Source of the DNA: Flavobacterium cheongpyeongense | Lineage (GTDB): Bacteria > Bacteroidota > Bacteroidia > Flavobacteriales > Flavobacteriaceae | Length of the DNA: 60,351 nt | Direction of reading: 5' to 3' | Assembly: GCF_003202435.1 (NCBI RefSeq) | Contig: NZ_QJHK01000027.1 | Span: forward strand, 1-60,351 | Shown: piece after piece, positions 9,468-16,704 of the stretch | Layout of the letters: each line of letters starts with the position of its first letter | Position numbering within the stretch: position 1 is the first letter of the stretch | Position numbers and translations under genes: made by a program | Notes under the pieces: generated by a model | Seen by the model: only the letters and a program-made list of their open reading frames with translations | What the model was told of the DNA's origin: nothing | Database searches by the model: none

Positions 9468-9911
9468 ATGTTAATTGAAACCCTGAAAGCACTTTTCAAC
9501 CGCGATCTCAACAAATTAAAAGAAGAAATTATATTGTACCAAACCGAAAGTCAGCTTTGGGTAACTGATAAAAACATTTCTAATTCTGCAGGCAACCTGT
9601 GTCTGCATTTGCTTGGAAACCTCAATACATATATAGGTGCAACACTTGGCAAAACGGATTATGTTCGTAATCGTCCTCTGGAATTTTCTGAAAAAGATGT
9701 TCCAAAAGATCAATTAATAAATAAAATTAACGACATTATTTTAGTTATAAATACAGTGCTGGACTCTTTATCCGAAGCCGATTTAAACAAGACTTATCCT
9801 CAAATTGTTTTCGAAAAAGAAATGACAACCGGCTTTTTTCTGGTTCATCTTTCCACACATTTAGCCTATCATTTGGGGCAAATCAATTATCACAGACGAC
9901 TAATTCAGTAA
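9468..9911 (+). CDS. DinB-like four-helix protein (DUF1572 type)
   Basis: This 147-residue protein of the DinB/YfiT superfamily is a four-helix bundle that usually binds a divalent metal through three His residues. Candidate ligands are visible in LCLHLLGN (about residue 46) and in the C-terminal HLSTHLAYHLGQINYHRR. Related proteins include thiol-dependent transferases such as bacillithiol transferases; the substrate here cannot be assigned. It follows the GyrI-like gene by 11 bases, a common type of pairing for small stress or detoxification genes. Confidence 0.8.
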   Translation: MLIETLKALFNRDLNKLKEEIILYQTESQLWVTDKNISNSAGNLCLHLLGNLNTYIGATLGKTDYVRNRPLEFSEKDVPKDQLINKINDIILVINTVLDSLSEADLNKTYPQIVFEKEMTTGFFLVHLSTHLAYHLGQINYHRRLIQ

Positions 9912-9996
9912 AAAAAATCAACCATTGAGTTAAAATTGCATTCCAAAATCTAAAATCTAAAATGGTTAATCAACATTCAAAAATCCCTTTCTTTCG

Positions 9997-10004
9997 TACA
10001 TTTG
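9997..10004 (+). promoter_or_regulatory. -7 promoter element (TAnnTTTG) for thiamine pyrophosphokinase
   Basis: TACATTTG matches the Bacteroidota housekeeping sigma -7 consensus and lies 27 bases upstream of the ATG at 10032. Confidence 0.6.
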
Positions 10005-10031
10005 CATCAACTCAAAAAACAGTAATTTAGC

Positions 10032-10694
10032 ATGTCATCACACCATATTGTACGCGACGATCAGGAACCCGCATTAATTATTGCCAACGGAGCCGCTTGC
10101 AACGCTGAATTATTAGGACAACTGCTCGAATGGTCACCGCTTGTTGTAGTACTTGATTCTGCGATCGAAAGAGTTATAGAATTAGGGATAAAAGTAGATG
10201 TTCTTTTAGGGGATTTCGATCGGGGCTTTGATCCTGAAATCTACAAAACAGCACAATATCCAATCGAAATTGTACACACCCCAGATCAAAACAAAACCGA
10301 TTTAGAAAAAGCTTTTGATTACCTCATCGACAGAAAAATTCCCGCTGTAAACGTTGTATGGGCCACCGGAAAACGCGCAGATCATACCATTACAAACCTA
10401 ACCAATATCGTTCGTTACCGCAATTTGCTTAAAATCGTAATTCTCGATGACCATTCCAAAATATTCTTGCTGCCCAATAAATTCGAGAAATGGTACACCT
10501 CAAAAACGCCAATTTCACTCATTCCTATTGGTGTTGTAAACGGCATTTATTCAACTAATTTAGAATATCCGCTCCAAAATGACACCCTGACAATGGGCTA
10601 TAGAACGGGTAGCAGCAATTCAGTCGCAAAAGACGGCATCGTTACTATTATCCACAAAAATGGCGATTTGTTGCTAATGGAATGTATGGATTAG
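10032..10694 (+). CDS. thiN: Thiamine pyrophosphokinase
   Basis: The product (220 residues) transfers pyrophosphate from ATP to thiamine to make thiamine diphosphate in the cytoplasm. The N-terminal catalytic domain shows the family motifs LIIANGAACN, LLGDFDRG (metal/ATP-binding Asp residues), the conserved D-x-N-K-T-D-L-E stretch (QNKTDLEKAFDYL) and ATGKRADHTITN. The C-terminal thiamine-binding domain has SLIPIG, GIYSTNLEYPL and the GSSNSV loop. Length is normal for the family. No TPP riboswitch was seen upstream, and no other thiamine genes are nearby. Confidence 0.93.
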   Translation: MSSHHIVRDDQEPALIIANGAACNAELLGQLLEWSPLVVVLDSAIERVIELGIKVDVLLGDFDRGFDPEIYKTAQYPIEIVHTPDQNKTDLEKAFDYLIDRKIPAVNVVWATGKRADHTITNLTNIVRYRNLLKIVILDDHSKIFLLPNKFEKWYTSKTPISLIPIGVVNGIYSTNLEYPLQNDTLTMGYRTGSSNSVAKDGIVTIIHKNGDLLLMECMD

Positions 10695-10708
10695 TCATTG
10701 AATTTGAC

Positions 10709-10801
10709 GAAGCTGTTTCCGGCTGTACGCTATATCTTTTATGCTCTCGTTTTAAAAAAAACAAGAGCATAAAAGGATGCCGCTTCCATCCGGGCTAGGG
10801 C
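10709..10801 (+). repeat. Dispersed structured intergenic repeat, copy 1
   Basis: It starts with GAAGCT(G)TTTCCGGCT and ends with TTCCATCCGGGCTAGG. The second copy (56878-57023, also downstream of a gene on the plus strand) has the same left end and an exact 16-base match at the right end, but a different middle. Here the middle is a perfect 12-bp hairpin (CTTTTATGCTCT paired with 10765-10776). Conserved ends with a variable hairpin fit a REP-like or retained structured element. Confidence 0.65.
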
Positions 10802-10865
10802 TTTCGTTTTCGTAAAATCAATTATCGATGTTGATAATCTTTAAATTTCTCAAATATTTACTTTG

Positions 10866-10873
10866 TATCTTTG
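10866..10873 (+). promoter_or_regulatory. -7 promoter element for trmD
   Basis: TATCTTTG matches TAnnTTTG and lies 26 bases upstream of the trmD start. Confidence 0.6.
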
Positions 10874-10899
10874 CAGCTTAGAACTATTCAAGAAATAAA

Positions 10900-11580
10900 A
10901 TGCGAATTGATATTATTACGATTTTACCAGAATTACTAAAAAGCCCTTTTGAAGCTTCGATTATGAAACGTGCCATTGACAAAGGTCTGGTTGAGGTTCA
11001 TTTTCATAATTTACGGGATTATACAACCAATAAACAAAAAAGCGTAGACGATTATCCGTTTGGAGGAGGAGCCGGAATGGTCATGACAGTTCAGCCCATT
11101 GACGACTGTATTACACATTTGAAGAGCCAGCGCGAATACGATGAAATCATTTATATGTCGCCTGATGGTGAAACACTGAACCAGAAAATGGCCAATACCA
11201 TGTCGATGTATGAAAATATCATAATTTTGTGCGGACATTATAAAGGTGTAGATCAGCGTGTTCGCGATCATTTCATTACCAGAGAAATTTCGATCGGGGA
11301 TTATGTATTATCGGGTGGAGAATTAGGTGCTTTGGTTTTATCTGACGCCTTAATCAGATTGATTCCAGGGGTTTTAAGTGACGAAACTTCTGCATTGACA
11401 GATAGTTTTCAGGATAATTTGCTTTCCGGACCTATATATACAAGACCAGCAGATTATAAAGGATGGAAAGTCCCCGAAGTTTTAACCAGCGGACATTTTG
11501 CTAAAATTGACAAATGGCGCGAAGATATGGCGTACGAGCATACAAAAAACAGAAGGCCGGATTTACTGGAAGGTCATTAA
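10900..11580 (+). CDS. trmD: tRNA (guanine-37-N1)-methyltransferase TrmD
   Basis: This SPOUT-family enzyme (226 residues) methylates G37 next to the anticodon of tRNAs with G36, using S-adenosylmethionine, and prevents frameshifting. Motifs seen are MRIDIITILPE at the start, DYPFGGGAGMVM, YMSPDGE, IILCGHYKGVDQR (trefoil knot, AdoMet site), the ISIGDYVLSGGE loop and a C-terminal helix with RRPDLLEGH. rplS lies downstream, as in many bacteria, but here with its own promoter and leader after a 258-base gap. Confidence 0.97.
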   Translation: MRIDIITILPELLKSPFEASIMKRAIDKGLVEVHFHNLRDYTTNKQKSVDDYPFGGGAGMVMTVQPIDDCITHLKSQREYDEIIYMSPDGETLNQKMANTMSMYENIIILCGHYKGVDQRVRDHFITREISIGDYVLSGGELGALVLSDALIRLIPGVLSDETSALTDSFQDNLLSGPIYTRPADYKGWKVPEVLTSGHFAKIDKWREDMAYEHTKNRRPDLLEGH

Positions 11581-11583
11581 AAG

Positions 11584-11693
11584 GTTTCAGTCTCAGTTTT
11601 CAGTTTTCAGTCCCGGTCTCGGTTTTCAACAAATCCAGATTGAAAACTAAGGCAAAGACAAAGACTAAAAACTGAGACTGCGACTGCGACTAA
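11584..11693. repeat. CAGTCTCAG-type inverted repeat cluster
   Basis: The left half repeats the heptamer-like unit CAGT(C/T)T(C/T) (CAGTCTCAG, CAGTTTTCAG, CAGTCCCGG). The right half carries the complement (GACTAAAAACTGAGACTG, GACTGCGAC), so the region can fold into a long imperfect hairpin. A related cluster lies at 47829-47930. It is non-coding and sits between trmD and the rplS promoter. Confidence 0.7.
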
Positions 11694-11758
11694 CCACCAA
11701 TTTATCAGTAACTTAAAATAATTTATTAATTTATAATTCATAATTTATAATTATTTTC

Positions 11759-11766
11759 TACCTTTG
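11759..11766 (+). promoter_or_regulatory. -7 promoter element for rplS
   Basis: TACCTTTG matches TAnnTTTG and sits a few bases upstream of the structured rplS leader, about 73 bases before the start codon. Confidence 0.65.
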
Positions 11767-11774
11767 CACCCGAA

Positions 11775-11814
11775 TTAGACTAACCTCTGGCGAGATCCGT
11801 GAATGTTGCTCTAA
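11775..11814 (+). ncRNA. Structured rplS (L19) mRNA leader
   Basis: Between promoter and start codon is a short hairpin. TTAGA (11775-11779) pairs with TCTAA (11810-11814), a 2x2 internal loop follows, and then AAC (11782-11784) pairs with GTT (11805-11807), enclosing a 20-base GC-richer loop. This fits the type of L19 autoregulatory leader described for Flavobacteria, in which L19 would bind its own mRNA. Assignment to that motif is from memory. Confidence 0.6.
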
Positions 11815-11838
11815 TATAAAATCATAATTTAAATTATC

Positions 11839-12189
11839 ATGGCAGATTTATTGAAATTCGTTCAGGACGAATTAGTTGCTAGAAAAGATTTCCCTGTTTT
11901 CGGAGCTGGAGACACTATCACAGTTTTCTACGAAATTAAAGAGGGTGAAAAAACAAGAACTCAGTTTTTTAAAGGAGTTGTTATTCAAAGAAGAGGTTCT
12001 GGTAATACAGAAACTTTTACTATTCGTAAAATGTCTGGAGCTATTGGTGTTGAGCGTATCTTCCCGGTAAACTTACCAGCTTTACAAAAAATTGAAATCA
12101 ACAAGAAAGGTGCTGTACGTAGAGCAAGAATTTTCTACTTCAGAGATCTTACTGGTAAAAAAGCTAAGATTAAAGATAAAAGAAGATAA
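11839..12189 (+). CDS. rplS: Ribosomal protein L19
   Basis: This 116-residue 50S subunit protein is located at the 30S-50S interface. The family signature is clear: FPVFGAGDTITVFYEIKEG, then FKGVVIQRRGSG, FTIRKMSGAIGVERIFP and the basic C-terminus RRARIFYFRDLTGKKAKIKDKRR. Length is normal. A structured leader upstream suggests autoregulation, and a strong terminator follows the gene. Confidence 0.98.
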   Translation: MADLLKFVQDELVARKDFPVFGAGDTITVFYEIKEGEKTRTQFFKGVVIQRRGSGNTETFTIRKMSGAIGVERIFPVNLPALQKIEINKKGAVRRARIFYFRDLTGKKAKIKDKRR

Positions 12190-12210
12190 TTATTTATCTC
12201 TTTGTTATAA

Positions 12211-12248
12211 AAAACTCGTTTCAGGTAATTTGAAACGAGTTTTTTTTT
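12211..12248 (+). terminator. Rho-independent terminator of rplS
   Basis: A 13-bp stem (AAAACTCGTTTCA and its complement), a 7-base loop and a run of T residues begin about 20 bases after the rplS stop. Confidence 0.85.
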
Positions 12249-12387
12249 CGACCTATTTTTCAACCTGTTAAAACTGTAATTTTTTAGCATTAAAATCATT
12301 AATTCAACAATTAAAGGTCACTCAAATAACAATCTGTTAATTTCAGGATTTCTCTTCAAAACTACACCGTTTTCGCACTGTTTTTAC

Positions 12388-12395
12388 TATATTTG
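12388..12395 (+). promoter_or_regulatory. -7 promoter element for icd
   Basis: TATATTTG matches TAnnTTTG. It lies 12 bases before the TTG at 12407 that opens the long frame, which argues that translation really starts at the ATG at 12470. Confidence 0.6.
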
Positions 12396-12469
12396 CTCCG
12401 CTCATTTTGAGCCGAATATACCTTTTCACATTGCCATTCTCTGGTAATACGATTATAAAAAAAAAAGAA

Positions 12470-14692
12470 ATGACACAGAATTCAAAAATTTTTTACACTT
12501 TAACTGACGAGGCGCCATTATTAGCGACTTACTCTTTACTGCCTATTGTTCAGGCTTTTACTTCGACAGCAGGTATTGCAATTGAAACAAGAGATATCTC
12601 TTTGGCAGGAAGAATTTTATCTAATTTCCCTGAATCTTTAACAGATGCTCAAAAAACAGGAGATGCTTTGGCAGAATTAGGTCAGTTGGCTACACAACCT
12701 GAAGCTAACATTATCAAATTACCAAACGTTTCTGCATCTGTACCGCAATTAAAAGCGGCAATTGCTGAATTACAATCTCATGGCTACAACGTGCCAAATT
12801 TTCCTGAAGATCCGCAAAATGATGCTGAAAAGGAAATTAAAGCAAAATACGCTAAAGTTTTAGGATCTGCTGTAAATCCTGTTTTACGTGAGGGGAACTC
12901 TGACCGAAGAGCTCCAAGAGCAGTAAAGAATTTTGCAAAAGCAAATCCACATTCAATGGGGGCATGGTCTGCTGATTCAAAAACTAAAGTGGCTTCAATG
13001 CCAAACGGTGATTTTTACGGAAGTGAAAAATCGGTTACTGTTTCAGAAGCTAATGATGTAAAAATTGAATTCGTTGCAAAAGACGGAACAACAACTGTTC
13101 TTAAAGCAAGCACTCCGCTAAAACCCGGAGAAATCATTGATAGCTCTGTTTTAAACTTAAAAGCTTTAAAAAGTTTTGTTGCTGATGCTATTGCTGATGC
13201 TAAGCAAGCAGGAGTTTTGCTTTCTGTGCATTTAAAAGCTACCATGATGAAAGTTTCAGACCCAATTATATTTGGTGCTATCGTGGAAGTATATTTTGCT
13301 GATCTTTTCAAAAAATATGAAACTTTATTCAGTGAATTAAACATTGATACTAAAAATGGTTTAGGCGATATCTATGCAAAAATTTCAGGAAAACCTGAGC
13401 AGGCTGAAGTTGAAGCTGCCATTAACGAGGCAATTGAAAATGGACCAGCTTTGGCAATGGTAAATTCTGACAAAGGAATTACTAACTTACACGTACCTTC
13501 TGATGTAATTGTTGATGCTTCTATGCCTGCAATGATCCGTACTTCAGGTCAAATGTGGAACAAAGAGGGGAAATTACAGGATACTTTTGCTGTTATTCCA
13601 GATCGTTGTTACGCTGGTATTTATACTGCAACTATCGATTTCTGTAAAAAACACGGTGCTTTTGATCCAAAAACGATGGGAAGTGTGCCTAACGTGGGAT
13701 TAATGGCTCAAAAAGCGGAAGAATACGGATCTCATGATAAAACTTTCCAAATGAAAGCTGACGGAGTTGTTCGTGTGGTTGATGCAAACAGAACTGTTTT
13801 AATGGAACAAAGCGTTGAGGCTAATGACATTTTCAGAATGTGTCAGGCTAAAGATGCCCCAATTCAGGACTGGGTTAAACTGGCTGTAAACAGAGCTCGT
13901 TTGTCAAGTACTCCTGCTGTTTTCTGGTTAGACGAAAACAGAGCACACGACAGGGAATTGATCGTAAAAGTTCAAAAATACCTTAAAGATTATGATACTA
14001 CAGGTTTGGATATTCGTATCTTAAATCCTGTTGCCGCTACTGAATTTACTTTAGAAAGAATCATCAAAGGAGAAGATACAATTTCTGTAACAGGAAATGT
14101 ATTACGTGATTATTTAACTGATTTATTCCCAATTTTAGAGTTAGGAACTTCTGCAAAAATGTTATCTATCGTTCCTTTAATGAATGGCGGTGGATTGTTT
14201 GAAACCGGTGCCGGAGGTTCTGCCCCTAAACACGTTGAGCAATTTACAGAAGAAGGCTATTTGCGTTGGGATTCATTAGGAGAATTTTTAGCACTTGGTG
14301 CTTCATTAGAACATTTAGGGCAAACTTTAAACAATTCTAAAGCTATCGTTTTATCTGAAACTTTAGATCAGGCTAATGATAAATTCCTTGCTAATGATAA
14401 ATCACCTGCCCGTAAAGTTGGTCAGATTGACAACCGTGGTTCTCACTTTTATTTAGCATTTTATTGGGCTCAGGCTTTGGCTGCTCAAAACAAAGATGCC
14501 GAATTGAAAGCTATCTTTACTCCAATTGCTGCTGAATTTGAAGCAAATGAAGCTAAAATAGATGCTGAATTGATTGGTGCTCAGGGTAAACCTCAAAATA
14601 TTGGAGGTTATTACCAACCAACTCCTGAATTAACCAGCAAAGCAATGCGTCCAAGCGAAACATTCAATTCTATTATTGCTAAAATAGCGTAA
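12470..14692 (+). CDS. icd: NADP-dependent isocitrate dehydrogenase, monomeric type
   Basis: This TCA-cycle enzyme (740 residues, the usual size of the monomeric class) converts isocitrate to 2-oxoglutarate with NADP+. The N-terminus (KIFYTLTDEAPLLATYSLLP), LREGNSDRRAP, MWNKEGKLQDTFAVIPDR and NGGGLFETGAGGSAPKH are typical of the monomeric family (as in Azotobacter and Corynebacterium), which is unrelated in length to the dimeric enzyme. The long frame starts at a TTG at 12407, but the ATG at 12470 fits both the promoter and the family N-terminus. It is a single-gene transcript with its own promoter and terminator. Confidence 0.96.
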   Translation: MTQNSKIFYTLTDEAPLLATYSLLPIVQAFTSTAGIAIETRDISLAGRILSNFPESLTDAQKTGDALAELGQLATQPEANIIKLPNVSASVPQLKAAIAELQSHGYNVPNFPEDPQNDAEKEIKAKYAKVLGSAVNPVLREGNSDRRAPRAVKNFAKANPHSMGAWSADSKTKVASMPNGDFYGSEKSVTVSEANDVKIEFVAKDGTTTVLKASTPLKPGEIIDSSVLNLKALKSFVADAIADAKQAGVLLSVHLKATMMKVSDPIIFGAIVEVYFADLFKKYETLFSELNIDTKNGLGDIYAKISGKPEQAEVEAAINEAIENGPALAMVNSDKGITNLHVPSDVIVDASMPAMIRTSGQMWNKEGKLQDTFAVIPDRCYAGIYTATIDFCKKHGAFDPKTMGSVPNVGLMAQKAEEYGSHDKTFQMKADGVVRVVDANRTVLMEQSVEANDIFRMCQAKDAPIQDWVKLAVNRARLSSTPAVFWLDENRAHDRELIVKVQKYLKDYDTTGLDIRILNPVAATEFTLERIIKGEDTISVTGNVLRDYLTDLFPILELGTSAKMLSIVPLMNGGGLFETGAGGSAPKHVEQFTEEGYLRWDSLGEFLALGASLEHLGQTLNNSKAIVLSETLDQANDKFLANDKSPARKVGQIDNRGSHFYLAFYWAQALAAQNKDAELKAIFTPIAAEFEANEAKIDAELIGAQGKPQNIGGYYQPTPELTSKAMRPSETFNSIIAKIA

Positions 14693-14720
14693 TTAAGAAA
14701 TAGCTAATTTATTTATATTT

Positions 14721-14752
14721 AAAAGACAACTGGAAACGGTTGTCTTTTTTTT
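14721..14752 (+). terminator. Rho-independent terminator of icd
   Basis: An AAAGACAAC stem pairs with GTTGTCTTT and is followed by a run of T residues, 28 bases after the icd stop. Confidence 0.85.
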
Positions 14753-14831
14753 GTGCTGATAGTAAAAGAAAATGAAAATTTAGTCCAGCGATTATGGAAT
14801 AGATTTTAGATAATAAAGTTCAGCTTGAATT

Positions 14832-15106
14832 TTAGAAATTTCTAGTGAATACCATAAGATATTTAGATAAAACTACAAGTCTTTCTTCGTACAGTTTAGT
14901 AAACTTGAAATTTTCTTTTGCCTTCAATGCATTAATTTCAGTTTGAAACTGAGAAATTTCAATTAAATGTTCTTTTTTTACTTCTTCAAACTTTTTATCA
15001 AAAGATTTTTTTACACTAGCTTTGACATGTTCAGTTACATATAAAGCGACTAAGGTTGGAATGACTGAATAAACAACTAGATAACAATAAAATAATATTT
15101 TTCCAT
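14832..15106 (-). pseudogene. Frameshifted small membrane/coiled-coil protein, ApeA neighbour
   Basis: An ATG at 15106, 7 bases after the stop of the HEPN gene, is followed by GAA and a run of five A residues, and then by stops in that frame. With one extra A the frame stays open for about 90 codons. It would then give an N-terminal transmembrane segment (YLVVYSVIPTLVALYV) followed by a charged coiled coil (KKSFDKKFEEVKKEHLIEIS, later LKAKENFKFTKLYEERL) that ends early with FTRNF. Small membrane proteins of this build are, as I recall, found beside defence genes in Bacteroidota. The C-terminus may also be truncated. It is either a true pseudogene or a phase-variable homopolymer. Confidence 0.6.
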
Positions 15107-15113
15107 ATTCTCT

Positions 15114-16553
15114 TTAGTTAAAAACTCTTGATGATTTATTAATAAATAACTGATTTAGTACTTCTTTATCAAATCCCACTTCAATAAGAATTGCCGCAAT
15201 TAAAAGTCGTTGTAGTTTCATATATAGCTCCACTAAATTTATACCATCTAAAGCATTCTTTTTAACACTTGGATTAAAATGTGTATAATAATTTCTTGAA
15301 TGTTTGACTTGTTTTACAAACAATTCAGTATCGCCAATAAAATTTGAAATTGAAGGAATTGAATATTTTGCAATAAGCTCCTTTAATCTCATTTCTAAAA
15401 TTAAATTATTATTGAGTTGCATATTTATCCAATCGTATAAATCATCATCATTTAATGATTCTTTAATTTTCTTTTTTCTTTGTTCAAATTCAGCCTTTGG
15501 TAATATTCTACATTGTTTATTATTTATATTTAACAAATAATGAAAGCTTTCTGCTGCTTGTGCTAAATTCAAAAAGAAAACATCAATTATTTTTTCATTC
15601 ATATAAAAATGATAAAATATCAAATTAAAAGTAGCATTTAAGTTCTTATAATTTTCAAACCAATTATTAATTATTAAAGGAAAGTTTTCTTTTATATCAT
15701 CATAAGTGAATAACATTTGAAAATGAGTTCTCGGTATTTCATTTACGATGTTTTTTCGATGACTATAATACAATTTAACTCGCTTAGGAATTTGGATGTG
15801 TTCTATTTCACCAGTTCTAACATCATCAAATATTTTATCGCATATTAATTCAATATTTGAAGGATTGGTATGCCTGTATAAGGAAATAACTAAAAAATTT
15901 TGAAACTTAAATAAATAATGAATACAATCAGTAAGAGATATTGAAACTTTTGATAATAATGTTAAATATGTAGTTTGCTTTACAAAATATTCTTTTTGAA
16001 ATGTTGATGTATTAGATGTAGTTGTATTAAATCTAAATGCTCCATTTAATTCTTCATTAATTTTAAATTCAATAGATGTTGGTTCAACATAATTTAGATT
16101 AAGATTTAAACTATTATCTCTTTCAAAATTAGTATCTATATTTGAAAATCCGTGAACACCAAGCCATTCATCAAGATTAAATATCTCAGAGAGAATTTCG
16201 TTAAAGGATAATTCATCATAATTTTTTATATGCGCACCTTCAAATATAAACTCTAAAGCATAACTACTTGATTGTTGACCGCTCAAATTACGCATTCTTA
16301 ATTTTTGTTCAGGATTTTTTGGCACACCCCTTATATTACGAATGTAGCATTTATGTAAAGTAATTTCAGTTCCGTCAAAACTTCTTCCTAAAATAAAATC
16401 GATATTATCAGTATTTTCAAATTCATAAAAACTTCCAAATAGTTCAAGTAAACTATATTTCTCATTAGGTTTAAATGTTAGAATACCTTTGATTTTCTTA
16501 TCTAAATTATCAGGCAAGAACCATTCACCTTTAAATACTATTTCTTTATCCAT
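15114..16553 (-). CDS. apeA: ApeA-like HEPN anti-phage protein
   Basis: This 479-residue protein resembles ApeA, an abortive-infection-type defence protein with a HEPN RNase domain. The N-terminal ~170 residues have the ApeA N-terminal domain pattern (FKGEWFLPD, GILTFKP, ILGRSFDGTEITLHKC), and the C-terminal ~150 residues are helical. The HEPN catalytic motif R-x4-H is intact at about residues 420-425 (SRNYYTHFNP). In this class the RNase is expected to act on host or phage RNA on infection. The gene is visibly more A/T-rich than icd or yifB on either side, which suggests transfer. It is followed 7 bases later by a frameshifted membrane/coiled-coil gene. Family assignment is confident; activity is inference. 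Confidence 0.85.
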   Translation of the reverse strand: MDKEIVFKGEWFLPDNLDKKIKGILTFKPNEKYSLLELFGSFYEFENTDNIDFILGRSFDGTEITLHKCYIRNIRGVPKNPEQKLRMRNLSGQQSSSYALEFIFEGAHIKNYDELSFNEILSEIFNLDEWLGVHGFSNIDTNFERDNSLNLNLNYVEPTSIEFKINEELNGAFRFNTTTSNTSTFQKEYFVKQTTYLTLLSKVSISLTDCIHYLFKFQNFLVISLYRHTNPSNIELICDKIFDDVRTGEIEHIQIPKRVKLYYSHRKNIVNEIPRTHFQMLFTYDDIKENFPLIINNWFENYKNLNATFNLIFYHFYMNEKIIDVFFLNLAQAAESFHYLLNINNKQCRILPKAEFEQRKKKIKESLNDDDLYDWINMQLNNNLILEMRLKELIAKYSIPSISNFIGDTELFVKQVKHSRNYYTHFNPSVKKNALDGINLVELYMKLQRLLIAAILIEVGFDKEVLNQLFINKSSRVFN

Positions 16554-16704
16554 AAATTGACTATATGCAAATACTCCTGAATAAATATCAGAATTAAATT
16601 ATTTAAATAAAAACTATAATTCGTTTCATTCTAACCTTATCAAAAACCCATATGAGAACTTTTAAAGATTTCGATTTTGACACAGATAAAAAAACAATTC
16701 CCTT

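Noticed and set aside
9912..10031. TPP riboswitch upstream of thiamine pyrophosphokinase
   Set aside because: The 120-base gap lacks the conserved TPP-box sequences and contains an ordinary TAnnTTTG promoter close to the start.
12407..12469. Longer N-terminus for isocitrate dehydrogenase
   Set aside because: It would need a TTG start only 12 bases after the -7 element; the family N-terminus begins at 12470.
14832..16553. ApeA island as part of a prophage or integrative element
   Set aside because: No integrase, phage structural genes, attachment-site repeats or tRNA were seen on either side.
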